Positions 9,426 to 19,634 of a stretch of DNA of 64,000 bases are shown here, one piece after another. The stretch comes from Marinicella marina. Lineage in GTDB: Bacteria; Pseudomonadota; Gammaproteobacteria; Xanthomonadales; Marinicellaceae. Each line of letters starts with the position of its first letter. Within the stretch, counting starts at the first letter, position 1. The position numbers and the translations under genes were made by a program. The DNA is taken from positions 62,001 to 126,000 of the forward strand of contig NZ_JASJNC010000005.1 in assembly GCF_030065545.1 (NCBI RefSeq), in the 5' to 3' direction. The notes under the pieces were generated by a model. It searched no databases, was not told the DNA's origin, and saw nothing but the letters and a program-made list of their open reading frames with translations.

Positions 9426-11143
9426 AAAAATCACAACACAGACAAGTAAACATCAGTTTCAGGATTGCCATTGTTATGGCTTTTTTACTGTGCTGTTTTG
9501 TGGTGGTGGTTGTCCGGGCTTTTTCAATCCAGGTCAAAGGTGCTGAGTTCTATCAAACACAAGGTGAAAAGCGGCATGTGCGAGAAGTTGAAATACCCGT
9601 ATCACGTGGTTCAATCTATGATCGCAATGGTGAGCCATTGGCTTTAAGTACAGCAATGGTCTCGGTCGGTATTGTGCCTGGACAGTTGTTGGATCAATTC
9701 AGCAAGGTTGATCAACTGGCTGAAGTATTGGAATTGGATGCCGATGAGTTGAAACAGGTCATCACATCGCGCAAAGACCGCCAGTTTTTATTCATCAAGC
9801 GACGCATAACGCCGATGTTGGCCGATCAGGTTAAGGCTTTGAATATGAAAGGTGTTGAGTTCAGAACAGAGTTCAAACGTTTTTACCCCACCGGCGAAAT
9901 ATTAGCCAATGTTGTGGGATTTACCGACGTAGAGGATATTGGGCAAGAAGGTTTGGAAAGAACGTATGACAATTGGCTCAGCGGCACTTCAGGTAAAAAA
10001 ACTGTGGTTAAGGATTTGCTGGGTCAAGTAGTTGCTGACATTGATGTGGATGAGTTAGAACCAGCGAAGCCAGGTAAAGACTTACATTTAAGTTTGGACC
10101 GCAGGTTGCAATATGCTGCCTACTTAGAATTGAAGAAGGCGGTATACAAACACCAGGCTACATCTGGCTCTGCAGTGGTTTTGGATGTGAAAACAGGTGA
10201 AATTTTGGCCATGGTCAACCAACCCTCATTCAATCCAAACGGTAACAAAGAAAGCACCGATGGACTGAGAAATCGTTCGGTTACGGATATTTACGAGCCC
10301 GGTTCTGTGATGAAGCCTTTTGCCGTGGTAGCGGCATTGGAGAGTGCTGAATACACGCCGCAATCAGTAGTGAATACGTCGCCAGGGGAATACAAAATTG
10401 ATGGCTTTGTGATTCATGATTTCCGTGATTACGGTGAATTGAGCTTGGTTGATATTTTAGTTAAATCAAGCAACATCGGTGTGGCCAAATTGGTTTTGGG
10501 GTTGGGTAAAGAGCACCTGTGGGATGTGTACCAAAGATTTGGTTTTGGTCAGTCATCTGGCAGTGGCTTCATGGGAGAGTCTGCGGGTTATTTGCCTCAC
10601 TTTGAGCGTTGGCGAACCGCTGATCATGCGGCGTTGTCGCGTGGTTATAACTTGTCAGTAACCACTTTACAGTTGGCGTCGGCTTATTCTGTTTTTGCTA
10701 ACAAGGGACGCTACCGCGCACCCACCTTTATAAAAGGCAACATCAATGAGGATAAAGCCATCATTGATCCCATGATAGCCACCCAGTTGACAGACATGTT
10801 GTCGCATGTGGTCATGGACAATGAAGGGCACAAAGCATTTATCCCTAATTATTCTGTGGCTGGTAAAACGGGCACTGCGAGGATTGCTGAAAAAGGCGGT
10901 TACTCTGATAACTACATGTCATCCTTTGTTGGGTTCTCGCCAGTTTCATCACCACGTTTGGTGGTCGCTGTGAGTATCAATAACCCCCAAGGTGAGGATT
11001 ACTATGGTGGGCTGGTGGCAGCACCGGTATTTACTGAAATCATGAAAACTGGCCTGCGGTTGTTGAATGTGCCTGCAGACCAGGTAACCAGAACATGGGT
11101 CAATGTACAAGACGATGGGTTGGAGGCTGATGATGCAGAATGA
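9422..11143 (+). CDS. ftsI: septal peptidoglycan transpeptidase FtsI (PBP3)
   Basis: Class B penicillin-binding protein that crosslinks septal peptidoglycan together with FtsW. It has 573 residues: a cytoplasmic basic start, a membrane helix at about 14-34, the R-G-S-I-Y-D-R-N-G pedestal motif near residue 60, then the transpeptidase domain. Active-site motifs are S295-V-M-K298, S-S-N (in K-S-S-N-I-G) and K-T-G-T (in A-G-K-T-G-T-A). It begins in an ATGA overlap with ftsL, and its end overlaps murE by 11 bp. Confidence 0.96.
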   Translation: MKKSQHRQVNISFRIAIVMAFLLCCFVVVVVRAFSIQVKGAEFYQTQGEKRHVREVEIPVSRGSIYDRNGEPLALSTAMVSVGIVPGQLLDQFSKVDQLAEVLELDADELKQVITSRKDRQFLFIKRRITPMLADQVKALNMKGVEFRTEFKRFYPTGEILANVVGFTDVEDIGQEGLERTYDNWLSGTSGKKTVVKDLLGQVVADIDVDELEPAKPGKDLHLSLDRRLQYAAYLELKKAVYKHQATSGSAVVLDVKTGEILAMVNQPSFNPNGNKESTDGLRNRSVTDIYEPGSVMKPFAVVAALESAEYTPQSVVNTSPGEYKIDGFVIHDFRDYGELSLVDILVKSSNIGVAKLVLGLGKEHLWDVYQRFGFGQSSGSGFMGESAGYLPHFERWRTADHAALSRGYNLSVTTLQLASAYSVFANKGRYRAPTFIKGNINEDKAIIDPMIATQLTDMLSHVVMDNEGHKAFIPNYSVAGKTGTARIAEKGGYSDNYMSSFVGFSPVSSPRLVVAVSINNPQGEDYYGGLVAAPVFTEIMKTGLRLLNVPADQVTRTWVNVQDDGLEADDAE

Positions 11144-12659
11144 TCTGACCCCCAAAAACTTACAATGGTTGTTAAAGGAATTACATCAGCTGTCAGCAGA
11201 TTTTCCCAAAGAACAAGCATTTGATGCAGCTTTCAATCAAGACATTGAAAATTTATCTTTGGACAGCCGTAAAATCAAACAGGGTGATGTGTTTGTGGCA
11301 TTGTCTGGTTTTAATGTACATGGAATGGATTATGCCTACCAGGCAGAGCGTGCAGGTGCCATTGCGATTCTCACAGAACCACCCAAAGCTGGCCGAGCCA
11401 AATACGTAGGCCGTCAGAAGCCATTACAGGTTCCAGTGATTGAATGTGCTGATTTGAGTGAGATTCTGGGTGATTTAAGTTGTGCTTTTTATGACCATCC
11501 CAGTCAATCATTGAAAATCACTGCCATCACTGGCACCAACGGCAAAACATCAACGGCATGGCTGATGATGCATGCGCTGGAACAGTTGGGTGTCAAAACT
11601 GGATACATAGGTACCCTCGGTGTAGGTGACACTGAACAGCTTAAGTCGTCTCAGAACACCACACCTTCGGCCATCGCCATTCAGAAAAATTTGGCATCGA
11701 TGCTTCAATCTGGCTATAAGCATGTGTGCATTGAAGTTTCCTCACATGCTTTGGATCAAAATCGTTTCAATGGTACCGATGTGGATACGGCAATTTTCAC
11801 TAATTTGAGTCGTGATCATTTGGATTACCACCAAACACTGGCGGCTTATGAAGCGGCTAAGTTGAAATTGTTCACGACGTTCAGTCCGCGCCTCAGTATC
11901 ATCAATGCAGATGATGCCACTGCCGAATCCTGGCTGCAGACGAAAGTGATAACAGGTCAGGCCTTGACTTATGGTATCGATAATCCAGCAGCTGATTTTA
12001 TTGCCAAAGAGGTGCATTTGTTACCTGCAGGTATTGCTTTTGAGTTAATCGCCAAAGAGCAAAGAATCAGCTATGAAACCGCCTTGTTAGGGCGTTTCAA
12101 TGTACACAATACGTTGGCGGTGTTGGCGGCTTTGAGCCAAGACTTTAAGCTAGAAGCTACACGCAATGTGGTCAAAACGTTACAACCTGTACCGGGCAGA
12201 ATGAATCGCATTGATGACCCACGCAATGGTTCTATCATGGTGGTTGATTATGCCCATACCCCAGATGCATTAAAACAGGTGCTAATGGCTTTGCGAATGC
12301 ACACAGACGGACAGTTGTGGTGTGTGTTTGGTTGTGGTGGCAACCGCGACAAAGGCAAACGACCGATGATGGGTGCGATTGCAGAGCAACTGGCTGATAA
12401 AGTGATTTTAACTGATGACAACCCGCGTTTTGAATCATCCGCACAAATCATCGCCGACATTGAAAGTGGCATGCAAAACAAACCGCATGTGATCAATGAC
12501 CGTGAACAAGCCATTGCTTATGTGTTAGATCAAGCGAACAAAGGAGACATCATATTATTGGCCGGTAAAGGTCATGAGTCTACCCAAGAAATCAATGGTC
12601 ACCTGTTGCCATTCAATGACATGAATAAAATCAAGATACTGATGCAGGAGGCCACATGA
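11133..12659 (+). CDS. murE: UDP-MurNAc-tripeptide synthetase MurE (meso-diaminopimelate adding)
   Basis: ATP-dependent Mur ligase that adds the third amino acid to UDP-MurNAc-L-Ala-D-Glu. The frame is open from 11103, but TGGAGG at 11121-11126 supports ATG 11133 (or 11130), giving 508 residues. The ATP loop GTNGKTS begins at residue 134. The residues D429-N-P-R432 form the DNPR motif that marks meso-diaminopimelate specificity, as expected for a Gram-negative wall. It overlaps the ends of ftsI and murF. Confidence 0.95.
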   Translation: MQNDLTPKNLQWLLKELHQLSADFPKEQAFDAAFNQDIENLSLDSRKIKQGDVFVALSGFNVHGMDYAYQAERAGAIAILTEPPKAGRAKYVGRQKPLQVPVIECADLSEILGDLSCAFYDHPSQSLKITAITGTNGKTSTAWLMMHALEQLGVKTGYIGTLGVGDTEQLKSSQNTTPSAIAIQKNLASMLQSGYKHVCIEVSSHALDQNRFNGTDVDTAIFTNLSRDHLDYHQTLAAYEAAKLKLFTTFSPRLSIINADDATAESWLQTKVITGQALTYGIDNPAADFIAKEVHLLPAGIAFELIAKEQRISYETALLGRFNVHNTLAVLAALSQDFKLEATRNVVKTLQPVPGRMNRIDDPRNGSIMVVDYAHTPDALKQVLMALRMHTDGQLWCVFGCGGNRDKGKRPMMGAIAEQLADKVILTDDNPRFESSAQIIADIESGMQNKPHVINDREQAIAYVLDQANKGDIILLAGKGHESTQEINGHLLPFNDMNKIKILMQEAT

Positions 12660-13999
12660 TACAAATGAACTTGCATCAAATTTCAGCCGTAGTGGGCGGT
12701 AACATGGTTGGTAAAGAGGCGCGGATTCAGGGTGTTACCACTGATTCGAGAGGCGACTGCCAAGGCAAATTATTTGTCGCTTTGAAAGGTGAGTTTTTTG
12801 ACGGTGAAGCTTATTGTCAACAGGCAGTGGATAAAGGTGCGGCAGCGGTCTTGGTCGCTAATGCTGTTGAGGTTGATGTACCACAATTAATTGTTAAAGA
12901 CACTTTGGTGGCATTACAAGCCATGTCCACTGCATGGGTGATGCAAACCGGTGTTAAAGTCATCGGAATCACCGGTTCAAACGGTAAAACCACAGTGAAA
13001 AACATGTTGCATGCTGTGCTCAGCCAGAAATACCAATGTTATGCCACCGCAGGTAACTTCAACAATGAAATTGGCGTGCCTTTGTCGCTGTTGTCAATCA
13101 GTACAGATGATCAAGTGGCAGTGATTGAAATGGGTGCAGCAAAAATTGGTGATGTGGCAGCACTGACTGAAATCATCAAGCCTGACATTGCCATCATCAC
13201 TAACATTGGTGATGCCCATGTGGGACGCTTTGGTGGTGTCGATAACATCGCAAAAGGCAAGGCTGAGATTTACCAAGCTTTGGACCAAAATGGCAAAGGT
13301 GTGGTCAATGCCGATTGTGCCTACGCTGATGATTTTAAGGAAAAAATAAGAGGTAGCATCATTACCTTTGGACAAAGTTCTGATGCCGATTTCAGGTTGG
13401 TTGAAACCACTGATGGTTATCAAGTATTAACCAGGCGTGGTGAAAGTATCGATATGAATTTGCCACTGTTGGGTTTACATAACTTCATGAATGCCACCGC
13501 AGTATTGGCAATTGGTTTGTCTATGCGATTAACGGTGACAGAAGTTTTATCCGGTTTGCGCGAATTTCAAGGCGAATCAGGGCGGCTTGAAGTGCACGAT
13601 ACTGAAAAAGGAATGAGAGTGATAGATGACAGCTACAACGCCAATCCAACCTCGGTCAAAGCGGCCATCGACGTATTGATACAAGAAAAACAACCCACAA
13701 CATTGGTGCTGGGTGACATGCTTGAACTTGGTGAGGAGGCCCAACAGTTACATTCAGAAGTGGGTCATTATGCTGCTAAAGCGGGAGTTAACTTGTTGTT
13801 GGCGGTTGGAGAGTATGCCCCTGATGTTCAATCAGGTTGTACCCATCAGCAGGGGCAGTGCCAAGTTTATCAAAATGTCACGGATTTATTGTCTGACATA
13901 GAACAAAAAATACCCGCAGAAGGTACCGTTTTGGTCAAGGGCTCGAGAAGCATGCGCCTGGAACGTGTGGTAAAAAAAATAGTAGGAGGTGAAGCATGA
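12656..13999 (+). CDS. murF: UDP-MurNAc-pentapeptide synthetase MurF
   Basis: Adds D-Ala-D-Ala to UDP-MurNAc-tripeptide, the last cytoplasmic ligation of the wall precursor. It is 447 residues, with the P-loop [12 protein letters not shown] near residue 105, the N-F-N-N-E-I-G-V-P block typical of MurF, and D-S-Y-N-A-N-P in the C-terminal domain. It starts in an ATGA overlap with murE and ends in an ATGA overlap with mraY. The partner ligase gene ddl lies later in the same cluster. Confidence 0.95.
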   Translation: MIQMNLHQISAVVGGNMVGKEARIQGVTTDSRGDCQGKLFVALKGEFFDGEAYCQQAVDKGAAAVLVANAVEVDVPQLIVKDTLVALQAMSTAWVMQTGVKVIGITGSNGKTTVKNMLHAVLSQKYQCYATAGNFNNEIGVPLSLLSISTDDQVAVIEMGAAKIGDVAALTEIIKPDIAIITNIGDAHVGRFGGVDNIAKGKAEIYQALDQNGKGVVNADCAYADDFKEKIRGSIITFGQSSDADFRLVETTDGYQVLTRRGESIDMNLPLLGLHNFMNATAVLAIGLSMRLTVTEVLSGLREFQGESGRLEVHDTEKGMRVIDDSYNANPTSVKAAIDVLIQEKQPTTLVLGDMLELGEEAQQLHSEVGHYAAKAGVNLLLAVGEYAPDVQSGCTHQQGQCQVYQNVTDLLSDIEQKIPAEGTVLVKGSRSMRLERVVKKIVGGEA

Positions 14000-15078
14000 T
14001 TTATTGGTTAACCCAACACTTCAGTGAAACGGTTTCGGGTCTGAACTTGTTCGGATATTTAACCTTCAGATCCATCATGGCCGCCTTGAGTGCCTTGTTG
14101 TTGTCATTGTTCTTGGGCCCTTGGTTCATCAAGACCTTGCAGATTAAACAGATTGGTCAACAAGTGCGTAGCTTAGGTCCAGAGTCTCATTTAAGTAAAC
14201 AAGGTACGCCCACCATGGGTGGTGCCATGATACTGGCCATCATCATCATAACCACTTTGTTGTGGGCTGATTTAAGCAACCAATATGTATGGGTGGCTTT
14301 GTTTGTGCTGTTTGGTTTTGGCGCCATTGGTTGGGTTGATGATTATAAAAAAATTCACTTAAAAAGTTCGGACGGACTATCTGCGAAGTGGAAATATAGC
14401 ATGCAATCCTTGGTTGGCATCGTTGCGGTTTTGTATTTGTATGAGTACGGGCACAGCAGCATCCACGAACAAATTGTTATACCGGCCATCAGTAATTACA
14501 ACTGGTCACTGGGCTGGTTAGCCATACCTTTGGGTTATTTCGTTATTGTTGGCTCGAGTAATGCGGTGAATTTAACTGACGGTTTGGATGGTTTGGCCAT
14601 CATGCCTACCGTATTGGTTGGTTCTGCTCTGGGCGTGTTTGCGTATGTTTCAGGCAATGCGGTGATATCGGATTACCTGTTATTGCCATTTATACCAGGA
14701 ACGGGTGAGTTAACGATCTTTTGTGCGGCCATAGCTGGTTCTGGCTTGGGCTTTTTGTGGTTCAACACTTACCCAGCACAGGTATTTATGGGTGATGTCG
14801 GTGCACTGGCCTTGGGTGCTGCTTTGGGCTTGGTCGCTTTCATTACCCGACAAGAATTGGTGTTCTTTATCATGGCAGGCATATTCGTGTTAGAGACTGT
14901 GTCAGTCATTTTACAAGTGGCCTCGTTCAAATTAACCGGTAAACGCATATTCAGAATGGCGCCGATTCACCATCACTTTGAATTGAAAGGTTGGGCTGAA
15001 CCAAAAGTCATCGTGCGTTTTTGGATCATATCTATCATTTTGGTATTGATTGGTTTGGCTACTTTAAAAATCAGATAA
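13996..15078 (+). CDS. mraY: phospho-MurNAc-pentapeptide transferase MraY
   Basis: Polytopic inner-membrane enzyme that transfers phospho-MurNAc-pentapeptide to undecaprenyl phosphate, making lipid I. Its 360 residues form about ten membrane helices. Catalytic blocks are present: G-T-P-T-M-G-G near residue 72, the W-V-D-D-Y aspartates near 115, [10 protein letters not shown] near 195, [11 protein letters not shown] near 265, and P-I-H-H-H-F-E near the C-terminus. The gene normally following it, murD, is absent; ftsW starts four bases after the stop. Confidence 0.96.
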   Translation: MIYWLTQHFSETVSGLNLFGYLTFRSIMAALSALLLSLFLGPWFIKTLQIKQIGQQVRSLGPESHLSKQGTPTMGGAMILAIIIITTLLWADLSNQYVWVALFVLFGFGAIGWVDDYKKIHLKSSDGLSAKWKYSMQSLVGIVAVLYLYEYGHSSIHEQIVIPAISNYNWSLGWLAIPLGYFVIVGSSNAVNLTDGLDGLAIMPTVLVGSALGVFAYVSGNAVISDYLLLPFIPGTGELTIFCAAIAGSGLGFLWFNTYPAQVFMGDVGALALGAALGLVAFITRQELVFFIMAGIFVLETVSVILQVASFKLTGKRIFRMAPIHHHFELKGWAEPKVIVRFWIISIILVLIGLATLKIR

Positions 15079-15081
15079 ACA

Positions 15082-16257
15082 ATGACAACAAAGCAAAATA
15101 AAAAAGTTAACGCAAACTGGTACATCGTTGGTATCGATGTCTGGCTGGGTGTGGCTTTTGTTATGTTGCTTGCCATCGGTGCCGTTATGGTGGCTTCGTC
15201 GTCAATTGCTGTGGCTGAGAATTCAGCCAACGATCCTTTCTATTACTTCAAACGCCACATCTTGTTTATTGGTTTGGGTGGCTTAGTTGGGGTGTTGGTG
15301 ATGAATATTTCATCGGGTTGGATGAACCGATTAAGCCGCCCAGCCTTGATTTTAGGTATATTGGCTTTGGTTTTGGTGTTGATACCAGGCATAGGTGTTG
15401 AGGTTAATGGTGCCCGTCGTTGGATCAATTTGGGCATTTCAAGATTCCAAGTGGTTGAAGCCATCAAATTGGCCTTAATCATGTCACTGGCCAGTTACAT
15501 TGTTAAACACAAAAAAGGCATTCAAAACTCCATGGTAGGGGTGTTGAAACCATTGTTAGTGGTGGTCGTGATTGCTGGGTTGTTATTGGTCCAACCTGAT
15601 TTTGGCTCGGCCGTGTTGTTATTGATCATCACTTTGATCATGGTTTATATTGCAGGAGCACGATACCGAGATTTGACCTTGTTAGGTATGTTAGCTGGCT
15701 CGGCCATGATGGTGATTGCTTGGGCAGAGCCATACCGGGTCAAACGACTGGTTAATTTTGTTGACCCTTGGCAAGATCCATTCAATGCCGGCTTTCAATT
15801 GGTGCAGGCGCTGATTGCTGTCGGGCGAGGCGAGGTCACTGGTGTTGGCATTGGTTCGAGCATTCAAAAGTTGTTTTACTTGCCAGAAGCACATACTGAC
15901 TTCATATTTGCGGTTTATGCTGAAGAAATGGGCTTTTTGGGTGTCTTGTTGCTGATTGGTCTGTTTCTGCTGTTGATCTACCGTATTTTTAAAATAGCCC
16001 GTGATGCTTTTGATCAGGGTAACGATTACGCTGGCTTTATTTGCACAGGAATTGCTGTGTGGTTGGCTTTACAGGCGTTCTTAAGTATGGGTGTCAATCT
16101 GGGTATGTTACCTACCAAAGGATTGACTTTACCATTTATCTCATCAGGCGGCAGTGCCATCATGATGAATATCATCGCGCTGAGTGTGGTTTTTCGTATT
16201 TCATATGAAAACCGCAAAGTTAACTTTCGCAGTCATCAAAAGGAGGCAGTGGCATGA
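15082..16257 (+). CDS. ftsW: septal peptidoglycan glycosyltransferase FtsW
   Basis: SEDS-family membrane glycosyltransferase that polymerises lipid II at the septum with FtsI. It has 391 residues with about ten membrane helices. SEDS blocks are visible: N-G-A-R-R-W-I-N, Q-P-D-F-G-S-A-V (containing the catalytic-type aspartate), P-E-A-H-T-D-F-I-F-A, E-E-M-G-F-L-G and the F-I-S-S-G-G-S segment. It lies only three bases after mraY, with no room for murD, and overlaps murG by four bases (ATGA). RodA is the alternative for this family, but the dcw position fixes it as FtsW. Confidence 0.95.
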   Translation: MTTKQNKKVNANWYIVGIDVWLGVAFVMLLAIGAVMVASSSIAVAENSANDPFYYFKRHILFIGLGGLVGVLVMNISSGWMNRLSRPALILGILALVLVLIPGIGVEVNGARRWINLGISRFQVVEAIKLALIMSLASYIVKHKKGIQNSMVGVLKPLLVVVVIAGLLLVQPDFGSAVLLLIITLIMVYIAGARYRDLTLLGMLAGSAMMVIAWAEPYRVKRLVNFVDPWQDPFNAGFQLVQALIAVGRGEVTGVGIGSSIQKLFYLPEAHTDFIFAVYAEEMGFLGVLLLIGLFLLLIYRIFKIARDAFDQGNDYAGFICTGIAVWLALQAFLSMGVNLGMLPTKGLTLPFISSGGSAIMMNIIALSVVFRISYENRKVNFRSHQKEAVA

Positions 16258-17303
16258 ATTTTGCAATCATGGCAGGTGGAACCGGTGGACACATATTCCC
16301 TGGTATTGCAGTGGCTAAATCATTACAAAAGAAAGGCCACAAAATATATTGGTTGGGCGCACAAGGTGGCATGGAAGAGCGCATAGTACGTCAGCATGGC
16401 ATCCACATGACTTTATTGCCAATCAAGCCTTTGCGTGGTAAAGGCATCGTTGGTCTGATGACCATGCCTTTTAGGTTATTAAAGGGAATTTGGATGGCGC
16501 GTGGCTTTTTCAAGAAAAACAACATTGATGCTGCTATCAGTATGGGCGGTTATGTGGCTGCACCTGGCGGTTTTGCCACCAGTTTATGTGCCACTAAGTT
16601 GATTGTGCATGAACAGAACAGTGTGTTTGGAATGACCAATAAGGCACTGGCCAGACGAGCCAATTTGGTGATGACTGGTTTTGACTTGGGTGGTCAATTT
16701 GAATCACAGTGGGTGGGTAACCCAGTACGTGAGAGCATTGAAAAAATAGTTAAACATTCGAATCGGGTCAAGCCAGTGAATGTTTTGGTGCTTGGCGGTT
16801 CATTGGGCGCACAAAGTCTTAATAACATGGTGCCATCGGTATTGTCAGAGTGGATAGACAGCGAAGCGGTGAAAATTAAGCACCAATGCGGCCGCAACAA
16901 GAAAAATGCCACGGAAGCGGCATACGGCCAATTGGCTGAGCACGTTGATTTACACGAATTTATTCATAACATGGCAGCTGCCTACCAATGGGCTGATATT
17001 TGTATTTGCCGGGCTGGTGCGTTGACGGTTGCTGAAATAACGACGGTAGGAATTCCTACTATATTTGTGCCATACCCACATGCCGTGGATGATCACCAAA
17101 TGGAAAATGCGCTGAGTTTGGTGCACAAAGATGCCGCTATGATGTGGCAAGAAAAGCAACCGCAATCAGAGTTTTTAGCCGCATTCAAAAAACTGATGGA
17201 AGCTGAAGTCAGGTTGGCTATGCGGGCCAACCTAGCCAAAGTAAGAAAAAATCAAGTCTCTGAACACATCGCTGAACTTTGTGAGCAGGTGGTGGCAGCA
17301 TGA
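16254..17303 (+). CDS. murG: UDP-GlcNAc:lipid I N-acetylglucosaminyltransferase MurG
   Basis: Peripheral inner-membrane GT-B enzyme that converts lipid I to lipid II. It has 349 residues. The N-terminal glycine-rich loop M-A-G-G-T-G-G-H-I-F-P-G sits at residues 6-17, with H-E-Q-N-S-V-F-G-M-T-N in the middle, G-G-S-L-G-A-Q-S-L-N starting the second domain, and I-C-R-A-G-A-L-T-V-A-E-I as UDP-GlcNAc pocket. Overlaps with ftsW and murC are four bases each. Confidence 0.96.
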   Translation: MNFAIMAGGTGGHIFPGIAVAKSLQKKGHKIYWLGAQGGMEERIVRQHGIHMTLLPIKPLRGKGIVGLMTMPFRLLKGIWMARGFFKKNNIDAAISMGGYVAAPGGFATSLCATKLIVHEQNSVFGMTNKALARRANLVMTGFDLGGQFESQWVGNPVRESIEKIVKHSNRVKPVNVLVLGGSLGAQSLNNMVPSVLSEWIDSEAVKIKHQCGRNKKNATEAAYGQLAEHVDLHEFIHNMAAAYQWADICICRAGALTVAEITTVGIPTIFVPYPHAVDDHQMENALSLVHKDAAMMWQEKQPQSEFLAAFKKLMEAEVRLAMRANLAKVRKNQVSEHIAELCEQVVAA

Positions 17304-18730
17304 GTTATTTGAATCCTGAACATAAGTTTGCCAGCCGCATGCAAAGAATTCATTTGATAGGCATTGGTGGTTCAGGCATGTCGGGCATTGCAGAAGTTTT
17401 ACATAACCTTGATTTCAAAGTCAGTGGGTCGGACATCAATCAAGGAAAAGTAACCACTCGTTTGCAAAACATGGGCATCAAGGTGCTGTTTGGCCACGAT
17501 GCGGCGCATGTTGAATTGGCCGATGTGGTAGTTTACTCTTCTGCAATCAAAAACGAAAATCATGAGCTGAAAGCTGCCAGAGCAGCCCAAATACCAGTCC
17601 TCACTCGTGCTGAAATGTTGGCTGAGTTGATGCGCTTCAAAGTGGGTATTGCGGTGGCTGGAACGCATGGTAAAACCACAACCACTTCATTGGTAGCAAG
17701 TATTTTAACTGAAGCGGGATTGGACCCTACCTTTGTCATCGGTGGTTTATTAACTGCAGCAGGTACCAATGCTGGTTTGGGTACAGGCGAATACCTGGTG
17801 GCAGAAGCTGATGAGTCTGATGGCTCATTTCAGTTACTTCAGCCAGTGATGGCGATTGTTACCAACATTGATGAAGATCATATGGAAACGTTTGATAATG
17901 ACTTAGAGCAGCTCAAACAATCGTTTTCTACATTTTTACATCGCGTGCCCTTTTATGGTGTCACTGTTTTGTGTGTTGATGACGACGCTGTGTTCCAACT
18001 TTCCCAAGAGGTTTCCAGACACCAAATCACTTATGGTTTGGATGCTCGGGCACAAGTCAGGGCGCTGAACGTCAAACAACAGCGTCAGCACATGTCTTTT
18101 GATGTCAGTATCAATGACAACATGGTGATGCAAAATGTGGTTTTAAATCTTCCTGGTACTCACAACGTATTGAATGCTCTGGCAGCCATTGCCATTGGCA
18201 TTGAACTGGACATAGATTTAGCAGCGATGAAAAAGGCCTTGGCCGAATTCAACGGTGTCGGTAGGCGTTTTAACCTATATCCTGATTACAAAATTGGTGA
18301 TAAGTGTGTCACCTTGATAGATGACTATGCGCATCACCCAACAGAGCTGGCAGCGGCCATTGAAGCGTGTCGTTCTGGTTGGCAGGAACGCCGCTTGGTG
18401 ATGGTATTTCAACCACACCGTTACAGCAGGACGCGGGACTTGTATGATGATTTTGCTGATGTATTAGACGGCGTTGATTTGTTGATACTCAGTGAAGTTT
18501 ATGCGGCGGGAGAATCCGTAATTTCAGGTGCCACTGCCAATGATTTGTGTCGCAGCATACGTAACCGTGGCAAGTTAGACCCTGTTTTTGTGCAGGACAT
18601 TCATGCGGTGCCTGAGGCGCTTTCTCATGTGGTTCAAGAAGGCGATGTGGTCGTCATGTGTGGTGCCGGTAACATTGGTGCATTGATTCAAAACATGGTT
18701 AATCAAACTACAGGTGAGAAAGATGCGTAG
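17300..18730 (+). CDS. murC: UDP-MurNAc-L-alanine ligase MurC
   Basis: Mur ligase that adds L-alanine to UDP-MurNAc, the first amino acid of the stem peptide. It is 476 residues, with the nucleotide-binding start I-H-L-I-G-I-G-G-S-G-M-S-G-I-A near residue 18, the ATP loop A-G-T-H-G-K-T-T-T-T-S near 120, D-E-S-D-G-S-F near 170 and the D-D-Y-A-H-H-P-T block of the C-terminal domain. There is no murB between murC and ddl, as in enterobacteria. Its end overlaps ddl by eight bases. Confidence 0.96.
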   Translation: MSYLNPEHKFASRMQRIHLIGIGGSGMSGIAEVLHNLDFKVSGSDINQGKVTTRLQNMGIKVLFGHDAAHVELADVVVYSSAIKNENHELKAARAAQIPVLTRAEMLAELMRFKVGIAVAGTHGKTTTTSLVASILTEAGLDPTFVIGGLLTAAGTNAGLGTGEYLVAEADESDGSFQLLQPVMAIVTNIDEDHMETFDNDLEQLKQSFSTFLHRVPFYGVTVLCVDDDAVFQLSQEVSRHQITYGLDARAQVRALNVKQQRQHMSFDVSINDNMVMQNVVLNLPGTHNVLNALAAIAIGIELDIDLAAMKKALAEFNGVGRRFNLYPDYKIGDKCVTLIDDYAHHPTELAAAIEACRSGWQERRLVMVFQPHRYSRTRDLYDDFADVLDGVDLLILSEVYAAGESVISGATANDLCRSIRNRGKLDPVFVQDIHAVPEALSHVVQEGDVVVMCGAGNIGALIQNMVNQTTGEKDA

Positions 18731-19634
18731 TTTGAATGTGATGTTGTTACAAGGCGGTCAATCGGCAGAACGTGAAGTGTCGCTGAATTCAGGTGCTGCG
18801 GTGCACCAAGCACTGCTTGCTCTGGGCCACCAGGTCACAGTGGTTGATGGCTTTTCAGCGCTGAAAAAGCAACAAGCAGAAGTTGATGTGGTCTTCAACA
18901 TGTTACATGGTGCAGATGGAGAAGACGGGCAATTAGCAGCTTGGTTGAATTTAGAGGGTTATGTATCAACCTGTTGTGATTTTGCAGCCACCAGCGTGAC
19001 TTGGCATAAAGACCAAGCCAAAGCCATAGTGGCTGAAGCTGGGTTGCTGACGCCAAAAGCCCAGTTATTAAAACATCACGATGATTTAAAAATTGTTGGT
19101 GACGGTCCATGGATCGTTAAGCCTGCAACCGAAGGCTCCAGCGTGGGACTATACAAAGCCAACGATGCCCAAGCATTAAAACAAGCCGTTAATGAGGCTT
19201 TCCACACAGCAGATGAGTTGTTAGTAGAGGCATTTATTGATGGTGTCGAATGTACTGTCGGTATTGTCGGTAATGATGTGTTACCTGTGGTCAGCATCAA
19301 TCCAGCCAGTGAATTGTACGATTACCACGCCAAATACATGAGTCAATCGACTGAATACCATTGTCCAGCAGACTTTTCATTAGAATGGCAAGAAGCGTTG
19401 CAACAAGATGCCAAATTGGCCTATGAGACATTAAAAATCAAAGGCTGGTGCCGAGTCGACTTCATCATAGATAATCAGGGACGCCGTTGGTTTTTGGAGG
19501 TGAATACCACACCAGGCATGACCAATAACAGTTTATTGCCAAAAGCAGCTGCGGTTCATGGCTGGTCATTTGTTGATTTGGTTGCACGTATCCTGGCAAC
19601 AGCTTATGTCAGTGAAGGAGCAGCTGATGAGTAA
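18723..19634 (+). CDS. ddl: D-alanine--D-alanine ligase
   Basis: ATP-grasp ligase that makes the D-Ala-D-Ala dipeptide used by MurF. ATG 18723 is preferred over GTG 18714 because AGGTGAG lies about five bases upstream and it gives the normal DdlB start (L-L-Q-G-G-Q-S-A-E-R-E-V-S-L), for 303 residues. Visible blocks: M-L-H-G-A-D-G-E-D-G in the N-domain, V-K-P-A-T-E-G-S-S-V-G for ATP binding, and F-L-E-V-N-T-T-P-G-M-T at the metal site. It overlaps murC and ftsQ by eight bases each. Confidence 0.94.
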   Translation: MRSLNVMLLQGGQSAEREVSLNSGAAVHQALLALGHQVTVVDGFSALKKQQAEVDVVFNMLHGADGEDGQLAAWLNLEGYVSTCCDFAATSVTWHKDQAKAIVAEAGLLTPKAQLLKHHDDLKIVGDGPWIVKPATEGSSVGLYKANDAQALKQAVNEAFHTADELLVEAFIDGVECTVGIVGNDVLPVVSINPASELYDYHAKYMSQSTEYHCPADFSLEWQEALQQDAKLAYETLKIKGWCRVDFIIDNQGRRWFLEVNTTPGMTNNSLLPKAAAVHGWSFVDLVARILATAYVSEGAADE

